64,000 nucleotides of DNA from Cristatella mucedo (taxonomy: Eukaryota; Bryozoa; Phylactolaemata; Cristatellidae), in assembly GCA_009760855.2 (NCBI GenBank), contig WPIO01000043.1, forward strand, positions 2,380,001 to 2,444,000, given 5' to 3'. Under the pieces are notes generated by a model. It was not told the DNA's origin, made no database searches, and was given only the letters and a program-made list of their open reading frames with translations. Below are positions 12,404-24,419 of the stretch, piece after piece (positions within the stretch are counted from its first letter, which is position 1; the number at the start of each line of letters is the position of its first letter). The position numbers and the translations under genes are program-made.

Positions 12404-12790
12404 TGTGAGTGTGCTCTGTGGAGTGAGCAAGGTTTATTTTATAATTATTGAATTCAGCTTGTCTGAAGCGACTGGCTACAGTCTTTGGTAGAAACGAAAG
12501 AATGCAGACTGCAATGAACTAGCTCTCTTAACCTTTAGTGTTGCCTGCTTGAATATTTTTTTGACAAAAATCTTTTGGAAAGCTGCCAGTACACGCCCTC
12601 AGGGGAATGATGTGCTCATGGTGTTAGTTCTGGGTAGCAGTAGCAGATCAATGCATTATAGAAGAGGGTCGTTCGGAGTAGGATCCGGGGACTATTTGTC
12701 TCATTTAATAGAGATATGAACTTCTTGATGATGTCACTAGAGACATCCTTTAATGAATTAATCGAGGTGCTGCCTGGAATTGAGTATATT
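12060..12790 (-). mobile_element. LINE A RT remnant
   Basis: The antisense matches the RT palm region of the copy at 1-2570 (the segment corresponding to the sequence around its 420-560) and then the pre-RT region. It is heavily decayed. A (TG)n run at 12368-12402 lies inside. Confidence 0.7.
12368..12402. repeat. (TG)n microsatellite
   Basis: A short pure TG run that grew within a decayed LINE. Confidence 0.9.
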
Positions 12791-12799
12791 AGTTACATA

Positions 12800-13740
12800 A
12801 TTAATTCTTAACAAGGTCCGGCTAGATGCGAAATTTAGCACAAATTTGCATGGAGCCATCTAAGACTCCTCTTAAGACGTCATACTCCCTCCGGATTCGT
12901 CTCCTTGCGATTGCTTGGAGTACAAATATAATCCAGATTAGAGTTCGACCAAGCTGCTAGTTATGTCAAATCTTTATCCCTGTCTCTGTCAAAAAAACAT
13001 TAGCCGTTTAGATAAATTGTTTGTCCTATTAGATGTTTTTACTATATGCCACTGTCATCGATTGGGTTCTCGTAAAATGGGTGTAAGGTGAAGCTCCCAG
13101 AGCTGAACTATTTTAACTAAGGTGATGCTCCCAACGCGGAGTCAAAGAGACAAAGCTTTTTCATTGCTCTTCCACGAGCAAGGGTACCCAACAGGTATTG
13201 GAGGTCGGATGTCACAAATGGCTCATACTCACAAGTAGGTGAAAACCCGAGTACAAATATAAATGTTTGCTCTTAGTCCGTCATTGAATCTGATTACTGC
13301 GGCAGCTTCTGTCCGAGATAAATATGATGAATGCCTAAAGAGACCTGACAGAACCTAATCTATATTCATGTTGTGGTTTTATACCAAGTGGTGTTAACCA
13401 ACGCCCTGGGTCATCAGACGTATTCACCATTACGGTATTTGACACCAGCTCAATAGGAAATAGACCTAAGTGATGAAAAGGGAGAGGGACTTTATCTCAA
13501 TTGTATCTAGTATGACGTTCCAGTGATAGTCGGATTTGAGAACCTAGCAGCTATTTCCATTAACAAGCCTAAAATTGTATTACATGGCAGAATTATTGAG
13601 TGTCCACCTGGTAATACCCTCGTTAAATTCTGCTAAAGCTAATAATTTTCTGCCTATAGCTATCACCCAATGTGTACATTATGTTCCATTTATAAATTAA
13701 AAGCCACCTTCAGTTAGATAGCTATTAACTGCATTCAGAC
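12800..13740. other. intron sequence, nothing recognised
   Basis: No exon of gene A and no recognisable repeat was found here. Confidence 0.35.
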
Positions 13741-13744
13741 GAAA

Positions 13745-14200
13745 TTCAGATTACCCTGATATTCAATGTAATGTAATGTATCTCCGTCTGTAACTCCACA
13801 AAGTCATAAAGACCAGATGGGTGTTACGCAGTAGAGTTTTGTATAGCCCGCTCAGAGTCTAAGCAGATTTCGGTAATCATTCCGTAGCCAACAGATTTCG
13901 CCTCACGCAACAAAGAGAAAGTGGGAAGCATAGGGGACTCAGGAGAGCAGTTGAGGTAGTGAGTAGCAGCTCAGGACAGCTGAAAAAGATGAGCCATAGT
14001 CGTCAGTAGGGGAGTAGTTATCATTGCTTAAGAATTGTGGAAGCGAGTTCCACAGTCTGGGACCTGCACAGCTAAAGCTTCTGTTGCCAATGATCTTCAA
14101 CTGGAAAAATGGAGCAGCTAATTTATTGTCGAAATGGGACATGAGGATGCGAACAGGCTGAAACTGGTGCAGCAGTTAACCTATCATGAGCTTCAATTAG
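13745..14200 (-). mobile_element. LINE B C-terminus and 3' UTR
   Basis: The frame 13939-14142 encodes SHFDNKLAAPFFQLKIIGNR and GPRLWNSLPQFLSNDNYSP. On the minus strand it is followed by the family B 3' UTR and a tail of ACATT units near 13760. Confidence 0.85.
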
Positions 14201-14224
14201 TAGCTATGTATTGGAAGATGGAAC

Positions 14225-15500
14225 TTTGTTTGACGTTAGTAATCATAATTATTTCTGCAATTGTGGCTGAGAAATAACGAATACTTAATAAGAAACCTCA
14301 TTTTCAAATGGGGCAATTATGCCTCAGTGCAGTTAATAGGTAGAAAAACAAATCTTCATTTTAATCGTAAGTAAACAGTCATAACAACAAATCTTCAAGT
14401 TGACATCCCTGGTAGAAATGTGAGCTCAAGATTTTGGAAAAATGTTCTTGATAGGCGAGTCAATACTGGGACCACCAAGATAGATTTAATGTATAGATAC
14501 ATCGTAATGTTTAAGATTGTGGAACACTAAAATATGATGACGATTTAAATGTTTTATAGCAGATTTAAAGGTGCTAGCACTTGAAAGAAATTGACGTGGT
14601 GTGCTGAAGCAAGCAATATACTCCCTAGCTTAGGTAGTATCTATGTGATTTTGTCAGCCAAAATCCTCTCAGCTTAAGCAGATAAAAAAACTCTTGGCAA
14701 TCTTTTATCACTAAATCTAAAAGCCAAAAGAGCTAGGCTAACACTTATCAACTGCTCCCGAATTATAAATTGTTCACACTGAGAATTTCTATGAGATTGC
14801 GTGACAATGAGAGCATATTGAGCGATGCAATCGCTACCGTTGCTTTTACTATCTTGACGACTCGTTTCTTTTTGGTTAGATGCCGGCTGAGCTGCCTCTG
14901 AATCTCCGAGCTTTTGTGCACACCGTAAATAGTCACTAACTTCGATGGCGCTCTGCATAGCAGGTGCGGTTAGTTGTCAGCTAAAAGATTGTACCATTGA
15001 CGTTACCATTTGGTATTTGGTATCCGGGTCTACAAGTACTTGCAGCCTTGAGTAACCAGTGAACACCCCAAGCCATTCATGGTACGTTTGGATTTTTAGT
15101 TATACATGTTTTTACCCAAAACGATTATTTGCATTTTTTATTGTCATGGCAGTGGCAGCCACCATGAATTCAAGTACATAGGTGATATGATCGCATGTTC
15201 CGTGAAGTGAGCATGCATTATCTCTTTATCTATTTACCTGTATTTAAGCAAATTTCTCTGCACACACACATTGGCCATCTTAAGCTATCCGCATATACAG
15301 TACCTTTTTAGATCGTAGGACTTACTTGTGCCAAATAACGTTTACTTTGCAGCAAGATAACATTACTCTTCTTGTGGAAAAAGTTAAACGATTGTATAAA
15401 AGATGGGGAAATGCTGTACGATTTGATGTTCCGAATACTCAAGTGCAACAACATTTGTGCAGCTGTCTCTGTTACCACGTTACATTACTGGTTTATTTTA
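14225..15500. other. intron sequence, nothing recognised
   Basis: The open frame at 14674-14958 (-) has no recognisable domain, and I regard it as chance. Confidence 0.35.
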
Positions 15501-15501
15501 G

Positions 15502-15589
15502 GTGGGTGGATTCAGATTACCTTTTTTGGTAGTTGGAGGCTGTCTGCTAATAACTTGCCTAGTATCTTACATCATCATACCTAATATTG
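15502..15589 (+). CDS. SLC18B1-like transporter (gene A), exon: TM6
   Basis: The acceptor tttattttag precedes GTG, and the donor gtaagt follows a single base, so the exon is 29 codons plus one base. It encodes VGGFRLPFLVVGGCLLITCL followed by VSYIIIPNI. The GGFRLPF loop follows motif C directly, and the rest is hydrophobic transmembrane helix 6. The phase joins exactly to both neighbours: phase 0 in, phase 1 out. Open frames in the other two registers here are shadows. Confidence 0.9.
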
Positions 15590-15899
15590 GTAAGTAAAAC
15601 GTTCCTGCTTTTATCCTTCTTCCCATGCGCCAGAAAAATTAACTGATTAGTGACCACCATTGCCATATTTATTGCAAGTCTTTGGATACCCTATAAAGTC
15701 CACCCAATAAACTTACGTCGTAGCTTACCATCTATATTTTATTGAAAGGCACATGAGGGCTGCTGTAAATCATACTAATCTCTTCAAGTAAAGACCTTGT
15801 CTAGCGAATACATAAATATTTTAGAATTAGGGATATGCAATCTAAAATGGCTGGTATTTACCAAAAACTATCTATACAACCACTGCCAGATAAGTACCC

Positions 15900-16560
15900 A
15901 ACGTATTGATCCTTGTGGGGATCTAGCTGACTGCTTATCTAGCTTCTTAGTTAGCAGGATAGACGAGATATCCCTCACTAAGGGAGCATTATACCATTTG
16001 GACTTTTCCGTCGTGATAACACAACACTGGATTAACTTTCCACAGTTTAGTGCCCCCCCCTTAAAGTCCACATTCAAAGAAGTCAAGAGTAACCGCATCC
16101 TGATATGTATCTCCTGCTTCAAGAAAGGTGTAAAAGCCCTCTAAATCTATTCAGACGCTTCACATTTACGAATCGTGAATCTGCTTTTGGTATGCATGGC
16201 TAGCATATTACAAATAGCACGAGAAGAATACGTACACAACCCCGGGCCGATTCCTATTCTTCAAAATGTCCTTTTTCGGGCCACTGATTAGGTAGGTAGC
16301 AACAGACTGATAGAACTTTAGCAACTTCCGCCCTGTCAGGTGCTTTACCTTTCAGCTTCCTATTAAAGGTGTTCGAAAGAATATTAGGCATTATCCTATT
16401 AGGCATTAGGACTTAGCTTTTGGTCGTACATATTAAGTCGAATCACTCATTGGCATCAACCTACTTGCCATTACTTCACATTTAGACAACGAATTGTAAT
16501 ACCCAGTGCACCTAAAGAGAGGAAATCTGTGACTATGACCTATTGCATCCCCACACAGAT
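15900..16560 (+). mobile_element. old LINE remnant
   Basis: GDLADCLSSFLVSRIDEI resembles the linker motif in the better copy at 34095-36705 (GDGLADRFSRFFVLKIYKIR). Further on, a block like NFRPV and a possible KVFERI stand where the RT entry should be. It is very decayed, and the family is uncertain. Confidence 0.45.
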
Positions 16561-16862
16561 TTAGGTGTCTAGACCTAAAGTTACCTTTCAATTGATGAGC
16601 AGGTGTGCTTCACATCAGAGTAGCTTACTTTAATTTTCACTACGTCAATACAATAATACGCATTTCTGGCAGAAATGCTACATCCTAATTATTTCCAACA
16701 TTTGCGACAACTTTTCTAGACTAATGTAAGAAACTAAAATAATTGTAACTTGGGCAAAAAAAAATTTCCAATTATCTTCGCAGAAAAGAGACAATATGTA
16801 AAATTCAAATTAAAGTACACTAAAGACTGAAACATCGTGTAACTTCAAATGTCTAAATGTCT

Positions 16863-16895
16863 CTCCCCGTATATGTGTGTGGGCGTGTGTGTGCC

Positions 16896-16963
<68 letters not shown>

Positions 16964-16990
16964 CGTGTGTGTGTGGGCGTGTGTGTGTAA
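16863..16990. repeat. (GT)n microsatellite
   Basis: A GT run of over 60 bases with GGGCGT interruptions at both ends. The His-Thr and Cys-Val frames are spurious. Confidence 0.95.
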
Positions 16991-17235
16991 TGGCATGAAC
17001 TTCTATAACATTGCTTGCAGTGGCCAACACATTACTTCCCGATATTGGACCTGAACCAAGGAACAGTGCTATAATGTATGAGCAGTATACCACAAGCTTA
17101 GCTCTGGTTTATCTAAGGGGTTAAGCAGATCCCTTACACCAAGGTCAAGGTGAAGAATTTTATTGCTAGCTGTGGTCTTCGGCTGGAGCGCCGTTTGACA
17201 TACGTTGTTAACGTGTCAACTGATTAATATTTCAG

Positions 17236-17372
17236 CAAGCCCAGCTAAAGACGAAGGATCGCACCATAAATTGGTCAAAATTCCGGATGTTCTGTTGTCT
17301 TGTTTTGTCATATACGGATGCAATATACAGATAGGCTTTCTGGACCCCACATTGTCAAACCAAATTGCATCG
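17236..17372 (+). CDS. SLC18B1-like transporter (gene A), exon: central loop and TM7
   Basis: The acceptor atttcag precedes CA, which completes the split Ala codon from the exon at 15502. The exon then has 45 codons and ends in phase 0 before gtgaga. It encodes a hydrophilic cytoplasmic loop (SPAKDEGSHHKLVKIPDV) between the two six-helix halves. Helix 7 follows and ends in GFLDPTLSNQIAS. FLDPTL is a hallmark of SLC18B1-like and vesicular amine transporter proteins at the end of helix 7. This exon is the strongest single evidence for the family. Confidence 0.92.
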
Positions 17373-17783
17373 GTGAGAATACTTTACTATATACATGTTA
17401 TGTATTTCATTTGCTGGGCTTTAAAGCTGCTCTTAGCTTTGTAGGTGCTTTTATGTTATCTGCTGTTCTTGCTGGTAATATCATTGTCGGCCCAAGTGCC
17501 TAAGAGGAACACAATTTTCCCCTTGATGTAAGGTCTCCCAATGTTGCAGTTAATTGCTGTTCATCTGTTCTCGAATACGTTTCACAGTTAACTCATTTCG
17601 TCTATTTCCTTGCCAGCCAGTTTATTACCATCAGTTTTTTATTACCCATTTGAGCCTTAGCACAAAACCCTGCAATTCTTGCTTTTAGCCTTGTGGAATT
17701 TTCTGTTACAGATACTGATCCTATTATTTTGGGGTTTCAAATTTCGATCGTGTTGTAAACCAATATCGCTACACTAGAACGTA

Positions 17784-17937
<154 letters not shown>

Positions 17938-18279
17938 TTGTGCGTGTGAGTGTGTGTGTGTGCGTTTTATTTATATAGCCCCCAGTAGATATCTACCTTT
18001 AATCAAGCACTACAACACATATTCAACATATAAACACGTGGTCGACCCCACGACCTCTGCCAGGCCTAGTGTCGAGTAGCCCCTCTAATTAACATCCAAT
18101 TTTAGTAGACGCAGCATTTTAGTTTGCAATATCCAGGAGGCAGCTAATCCATCTTACGTTACGATGGGGAAAACTTTGCAGAGTCCAGTGACAATATTGG
18201 TAGTATGGAAGTTAAAAGAACTTGATAGGCTGGGTGGCCTGGGGATCAGAGCATATCTACAGCTGTGTGCTCAAGTGTA

Positions 18280-18400
18280 GCTGTGTTTCATCAGTTAAAA
18301 TGTGACAGCCTAGATTAAGATTTCCCATCACATCATCATGACGTACACAATACAATAAGAAAAGAAGCTCACCCAACACAGAGCACTGAGTAACTATTGT
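18280..18400 (-). mobile_element. LINE RT remnant
   Basis: The antisense segment matches the region of LINE A just before the catalytic box (the area at 360-460 of the first copy). It is short and decayed. Confidence 0.5.
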
Positions 18401-18689
18401 TCTAATAATTCACATCATGATCTTAGTATTTCTACTTGTATGTGTTGGTCTTCCATATTAAAGTGAGACGTATCCCTATGCAGTGCTTTGCTGGGGACAG
18501 CCCAGTGAAATTAGGGATCTCGAGAAGTAGGAATGCGAAAATAGAAGCCTACTCATAAATACGACAGGGGCCCGAGTCAGATTGCTGATTAAGGCGTATT
18601 TATTGCATAGCATAATCTCTAGCTACTGGCCAAACCAAAATAGTCCTTAACCATCTTTCCGTCACAGCAGGTGAAGGCATATTATTTAA

Positions 18690-19110
18690 TAATTTTTGTT
18701 ATCATTACTATCCTTATATACTTTTAAAGAGACCTCGGAGAACGGGCCCTTTGCAGATGCTGTAAAAGTAAGCATTACAATACGATTGATGATAACATCA
18801 ACAAGCAACAGGCAGTGTTTAAGCAGGTACAAGCTCACGAGAAACAAATCACTACGACCAAACACAAATTGTAGTAAACAAGTGCGTTTCAAGCTTTAAT
18901 AAAAAATGTGATGGCAGGGGAAGTGTTGGTGTGCTTCCGTTGTAAGTTCTGGGCTTTGGGATCAGTAGAGCTAAAGCCAGCGGTTTTCCAGTTTCCTATC
19001 ATTTATGGTTAAACGAGTCGGAAAAGTATATTGAATGATCCTTCGACTTGTGTTGGAGTAGTAGTGATATGAACGCGAAAGTTTGAGAAGAGTGTAACCC
19101 GAAATAAAAG
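18690..19110 (-). mobile_element. LINE A 3' end, degenerate
   Basis: Antisense hairpin remnant (CTCGGAGAAC), TTTGCAGATGCTGTAAA, then the UTR. It resembles a well-preserved antisense copy through the AGTTCTGGGCTTTGGGA segment. Confidence 0.55.
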
Positions 19111-19123
19111 AATATCATCTTAA

Positions 19124-19690
19124 TAATAATAATAGGACCATTACATTTAATAACGCACCCGAACTAAACCTTTATCAAGGTGCTTTACGATTGAACTCCA
19201 TATGATACCTTTCTGTGAGCCAGCGCAAGTGGGCATAAGTAGTGTGATTTTGCAGAATCAAAGCTCAGGACTGACGAGCCTAGCTGTAGAGTGTTGCACC
19301 AGCTTTAAGTAACCTATAGCACAAACCGGTCGACCTGCAAACGGTGGCTCTTAGAACTCAAGACGTAATGTCGCAAATGAAAAAAAATAGTTTCAATATA
19401 GTATACATATTTAAGCTAGCCCTAATTTTACCAACTTTGTGGAGCATGATGTAGGCATGCAGACTTGACTATGGAGATAGTCTAGCAATCTAATGTAAGG
19501 TAACTAATGAAGAGCACACCATTTATGAGTGCAAATTCAAAAGTAGATATGCTAGCAGAACCGATTTTGAGATTACGGTTTTCAAGTTTCCGAATCAAAC
19601 CTTGCTTAGCCACAGCTCGTGGCTCGTTTTGTTGACCATCAATTTTAAGATTGTTTGCGGCAATTCTTCTATGGATTATAATAACAATAA
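19124..19690 (-). mobile_element. LINE A with internal deletion
   Basis: A TAATAATAATAGG tail and hairpin remnant lie at 19124-19190. The connecting domain then appears near 19270-19330 and the thumb (KLENRNLKIGSASIS) at 19482-19724. The order fits one deleted antisense element. Confidence 0.65.
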
Positions 19691-20980
19691 ATTTTGCCTG
19701 GGCATCACTGGCACAGCACTGCAATGGTTAAGTTCCAGTCTCAGTAAGCAACTCCAGACTATTGATGTGACTAGACAATTATCATCTCAGGTACATCTGA
19801 AATATGGGGTACCTCAGGGCTCCGTGCTAGGTCTGGTTCTTTTCACTGTCAATAATCTCCCTCTTTCTAATGTGATTGCCAAGCACAATCTAGGCTTTTA
19901 CTTCTGTGCGAATGACACTCAGTTGCAAATTTTCTTAGATCCCTCCCAGCAGTCGCTGAACTCGAATTCTCTCATCTCACTCGCTGCATGTATTGATGAC
20001 GTCCGAATATTGATAGCATCAAATTTTCTAAAACTAAACGGTGATAAAACTAACTTACTAGTTATGGAAAACCCCAGCGTATTTCAGAAATTGGAAAGGC
20101 TGAGGTTCAAAATTGGCAATGCCAGCATCCTGTCGAATCAGGTAAAAATCCAGGTTTCATTTTCCAAAGCGACCTCTCGTTAGACGACCATACCAGCTCT
20201 GCAGTCAAATCCAGCTTTTTGCAGATTCATAACATTGCTAAAAGTCGGGCTTGTTTAGAGAAGGTTACCACGTCCAAGTTGGTCCATGCATTCGTGACAT
20301 CCCGTCTCGACTTCTGAAACTCACTGCTTACTGGCCTCCCAGCATGTGGGATCAGGCGATTGTAGCTGGTGCCAAACTCGGCAGCTAGTTTGTCTGCCGT
20401 GAGCTTCGCAATTGCCACATTACACCACTTCTCGCTGACCTGCACTAGCTACCAGTCATGCAACGGATTGACTTCAAGGTTTTGTCGTTCACTTTTAGGT
20501 CACTTCTTTCTTTAGCTCCAGCCTATCTCTCAGATACACTACCCCATCAGGCCAAGCATCTTACCACCGCTTTTCGGAATCCAACAGTCTTCAAAAACCT
20601 CGTATGAACCTCGAATCCTTTGGAGATAGTGCTTTAGTTCGTACACTCCAAAAGCCTGGAACTCTCTCGACTTGCGTCAGAACATTAACTGACTTGACCA
20701 TATTTAAAAAGGACCTAAAACACACCTGTTTAGGACAGCATTTAGTGGGTCCCTATGATTCGCCCTGTACGTTCTTATGCCTGATGACACTGTGCATGCT
20801 GCTACTAACCACATTTCCATGCCAACCCTGTGCATGTAACCCCTAACCATTTTATAAATTTCCTTTTTTTCAAAGCCTGATATTACTTACCATTCAATTG
20901 CATTTCTCTTTGCAGTAAATGTAATGCGCCTAGAGAGAAATTGAGTTCTCTGAGGGTGCTTTATCAAGTGCATTATTATT
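19690..20980 (+). mobile_element. LINE A, RT to 3' tail
   Basis: The frame 19602-20183 encodes the palm: LGITGTALQWLSSSL, LKYGVPQGSVLG, KHNLGF and LKLNGDKTNLLVM. The catalytic box reads FCANDTQ in place of FADDTQ. The C-terminal domain is broken by stops (20300-20850). The hairpin and ATTATTATAAT tail end at about 20980. Confidence 0.88.
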
Positions 20981-21130
20981 ATAATTTTTATTAATCAAGC
21001 ATTTTTACAGCTCCCTCGGATAATTGAGTTTCCTTCTATAAACATGTACATTCTCGCTCAGAAAGCATTATTAAATGATAGGTGGGAACATCCAAAAGCA
21101 TCAGGCATATTATGTAATCAGGTATATCCG

Positions 21131-21285
21131 GGAGCCGTGACGGCTCACAAGGTAAGGTGGTTGGTTTTTGCGACCTCGGTCCAGATATCATGGATTCCAA
21201 TCCTGTGGTGGCCGATCCTTTATAGTCACTGAAAGGGGTGGTGAGAGCCGTGAAGGCCATTCTGTTATTATATAAAAGAGCATTT
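21131..21285 (+). mobile_element. SINE2 copy 1
   Basis: It starts GGAGCCGTGACGGCTCAC. A tRNA box-B-like segment (GGATTCCAATCCTGTGGTGG) follows, then the body GCCGATCCTTTATAGTCACT and GAGAGCCGTGAAGGCC. The same order occurs at 50881-51050 and, inverted, at 26978-27145 and 60030-60160. Confidence 0.8.
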
Positions 21286-21424
21286 TAAGTCAAATAGTAT
21301 TGATTGTTACGTGCACACGGAGAAGAATCGCAAAGACCGACCAAATGCTATAATAAACAGGTATGTTGTAAGCATCTCTTTAAGTGTCTTCGTTTCAGGG
21401 GAAATAAACTTTGTCAACATATAC

Positions 21425-21545
21425 ACCAAGGGTGTATAGATAATTTGTCGCGATCGAGGACTGGGAGGGATCAAAGTGACGACATGATTAAATTCAGGAC
21501 AGGGTTATCCATGGCCTCCTTGAATGCAGACATCGGGCTGTGAAC
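21425..21545 (-). mobile_element. LINE A fragments
   Basis: Two short antisense segments are present. GACTGGGAGGGATCAAAG matches the catalytic-region sequence near 330 of copy 1. TTGAATGCAGACATCGGGCTG matches the region near 1110. They are joined by a deletion. Confidence 0.55.
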
Positions 21546-21616
21546 GGACTAGATGAACCTGACTGCTGTGTTAATGCAACATAAGAGACTTCCAGACGGG
21601 ATGGGAACACCTAAGT

Positions 21617-23640
21617 CAGAGGTCGGCAAACGTTTTGGACTGCTATGCCATTTCAGAAGTTCAAGCAGGCACATTATGCCAGGAGGGAAATGTGTCAATT
21701 GTCAATGTGTCATATTGTGTCATGTCAATGAGTCATATTCAATGTATAGTTTGCTCAGTGGAAAACATTAAGGTGCACGCTTTTATAGATGTCAACAAGA
21801 CCAGTTTCTAATGATAAGGATTTCAGCAGCATAATTTCATTCAGGTGATTGCCAGTGATCTGATAGCTCAGCTTTTTCTTAAAAATGTTCTTCATGAAAA
21901 ACTGCAGCTCGAAGAAGTAAGTGCTGCCAAACATTGTGATCACAGGCTTGGCCCGGACTAACAACAACGAGAAACTGAGCCTGTGGCAGCTGACGGAAAT
22001 AAATGAGAGCAGTGTAACAAGTAAACTTGGACAAGAGAACGACAAAAGCCTGTCGCTCAATCAACTCGCCGAGCTGGTTTGGTCCGGTCGTTAAGGTGCT
22101 CGCCCCGACGAAGGTCTGACCTAGGTCGCTGGCTCGTGCCCCGAGGCATATGTGAAGCGCCTGAATAGAGGTTAAGTTCTCTTGGGGCACTATATAAATG
22201 AATTATATATTTTTTGTATTTAACTCCAATTGCACATCAGAAGAGGGCGTAGTAATGTGGAAAGTCAAAAGAAGCTCTGACGATTTAGCACTCATGTGAA
22301 TGAGAATGCACATCAGTAAAGAGAAAACACTATTCATTTAGCAGGATTGACAACAAACTGACGCATTCTTAGTATAAACGGGAGTTGCATCTTACTGGGC
22401 GAGTTGAGAAAAATGAACGCAGTCGCCCTTATGCAGCTCTTTCTCCCATTGAACTAGCTTTGCTCGGAATGCCTGTATGTGGGCCACCAGGTGCATGATG
22501 AGGACATCCTGTCCTTGCAGCTCCAGGTAATATTCGTTAAGGTGAGTGCTGATATCGGTGAGGAAACCAAACCGACAAAGCCAAACTTTGTCAGAGAACA
22601 TTTCGAAACCCTTTAAGGCCCCTCTCACAGGTAAAGGAAGCAGTCTCGTGGCGTAGAGCAACACACTCTTCACCCCTTTGCCACGACTGAGCCGGCGAAC
22701 CTCAGTGTGGTAAGGCGGATCACCATAATCAGCCGGTGCATTTTATCCGATGTGCTTTAAGATGCCGTGGTTGAGAGGACAAGCAAGCACTGAGTTCACT
22801 AGCTTCACGACAACAGATATAACGTCTTTCATGCCTGACGTTTTGGAGCTCAATGCCTCATGTTGAATGACAAAGTGCACTTTGCCTATTTCTGGTGCAC
22901 AGCCCAAAGACCAGAAGCAGTCGTTCAGCAGCTGCGAAATAACTCTGTGGTAGATCCAGCCACTGCAGGTGCACAGTCATTATTTGCCGATATGTGCTTT
23001 GACAGGTCAAAGCCACTCACAGCCTGTAGGAGGGAGCTGCGGACGTCTCTGAAGGTGGCTATTCCCTTCATTGGGACGACACTGATAAACTCCTCGACAA
23101 CCTTCAGGTACTAAGTGAAGCCACACACAAAGATTTCCAGTTTCACAGTGTTCTTGACTTCACAGCTCTTGTCCTAGATAATGGAGAGCCTATCATGAGT
23201 TTCAAACTTCGTGCACATGAAGACCGGACATGGGTGGCTAAGTTCTCTATACACGGAGTCGCAGTGCAGGCAGAAAAAGGGGTTTCCTTGAAAGCTTCCT
23301 GTTTCTCGAGACAAATATCGTCGGCAGCAGCATGCATGCATTCCATTGCAAAGTCGAAGTTGCATTAGTGAAGGAAGGAATTTCCTTCAAGCTCAGCAAG
23401 GAAACTCGTTAGGAGGAACGGGTGAGCTGCTCGGCAGCCTCAAAGCAGCCTTTGGCTTCTTGAAAAATAACGATTGATTGCTTGTCTAAGCGTGACTGCA
23501 AGCGAGCTGCCTCAGTCTTCAGCTCATCCTCGGTCAAACTTGTGTGCATTTACCAATTCTTAGCATCGATATCCCCCTTGAGATTCGACTTATGTTGTTG
23601 TTGTCGCTGGTGTTGTTGGACGTTTAACACAAGGCTTCGT
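21617..23640 (-). mobile_element. degenerate hAT transposon with transposase remnant
   Basis: On the minus strand, pieces of a hAT transposase of the GTF2IRD2/ZBED type occur in N-to-C order. A leader LTEDELKTEAARLQSRLDKQ and CMHAAADDICLEKQEAFKET lie at 23140-23560. FISVVPMKGI and DLSKHISANNDCAPAV lie at 22940-23100. YHTEVRRLSRGK is near 22700. GFLTDISTHLNEYYLELQGQ falls within 22392-22673. The C-terminal dimerisation block ITMFGSTYFFELQFF lies within 21765-21990. Stops and shifts break the frame. The plus-strand sequence CAGAGGTCGGCAAACGTTTT at 21617 looks like a terminal inverted repeat; no matching right end was found before LINE B at 23678. A SINE1 copy splits the C-terminal part. Confidence 0.85.
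22068..22212 (+). mobile_element. SINE1 copy 2, nested in hAT remnant
   Basis: GAGCTGGTTTGGTCCGGTCG, GTTAAGGTGCTCG and a box-B-like GGCTCGTGCCCCG are followed by AGCGCCTGAATAGAG, TTAAGTTCTCTTGGGGCAC and an ATAAATGAATTATAT tail. Confidence 0.85.
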
Positions 23641-23677
23641 TGCAGCGTTGGACGAAGATTAACTCGTAATTTAACTC

Positions 23678-24085
23678 AGGGTGGACAATAAATTAGCTTT
23701 CCCATTCCTCCGCTTGAAAACCGTCGGCTACAGAAGCCTTAGCTCTACAAGTCCTAGACTGTGGAACTCGGTTCAACATCTCTTTTGCAACGACAGCTTC
23801 TCTCCCACTGCGGACTATGGCTCATCGTTTTCAGCGGTACTTAGTAGCTACTTCCAAGCTACTCATTACCTCAACTCCTCTCCTGACTCTGCTGTGCTTC
23901 CCACTTTCTCTTTGTTGGGCGAGACGAAGTTTGTTGGCTACCAAATGTGTATCGAAAGCCACGTAGGCTGTGAAAGCGCTATACAAAACTGTCCTGCGTT
24001 ACACTCTCATGGTCTTGATTACTTTGCGAAGTTTGAGACGAAGATGAATTACATTTCCTTTGCTCTTTAGGGGCAGTAAGTGGTG
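23678..24085 (+). mobile_element. LINE B C-terminus and 3' UTR
   Basis: The 129-codon frame 23681-24070 encodes DNKLAFPFLRLKTVGYRSLS and SPRLWNSV, then FSPTADYGSSFSAVL. It reads on through the UTR shared by the family. Confidence 0.85.
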
Positions 24086-24270
24086 TAACTGTGTATAAAT
24101 ACGACTTCACTAATATGACCATGAAGTAAATTACCTATGCACATCACAAAAAACACAACCTTCCACGACACACTCCTTCACTAAGGTGATCGGAGAATGA
24201 ACCGAGACGAGTGGGTGAACTTGGTTACCACACTATATTTATGATCCCTCCTGAGTTAGGTGCTTTAATA

Positions 24271-24412
24271 TAATTATAATTCATTTGTATAGCGCTCCAA
24301 GATAACTTAATCTCTATTCAGGCGTTACACATATGCCTCTGGGCTTGAGCCTACGACCTCAGCCAGACCTTGGTGGGGGCGAGCACCTCAACCACTATAC
24401 CCAACCAGCTCG
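24271..24412 (-). mobile_element. SINE1 copy 3
   Basis: Inverted copy: a tail with ATTCATTTGTATAGCGC, a hairpin segment with AACTTAATCTCTATTCAGGC, a box-B complement (GGGCTTGAGCC) and the head AACCAGCTCGGC. Confidence 0.82.
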
Positions 24413-24419
24413 GCGCTTT

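Noticed and set aside
18730-18770. A short open piece (ETSENGPFADAVK) followed by a gtaagc donor.
   Set aside because: The stretch fits an antisense, decayed LINE A terminal hairpin and UTR better than an exon.
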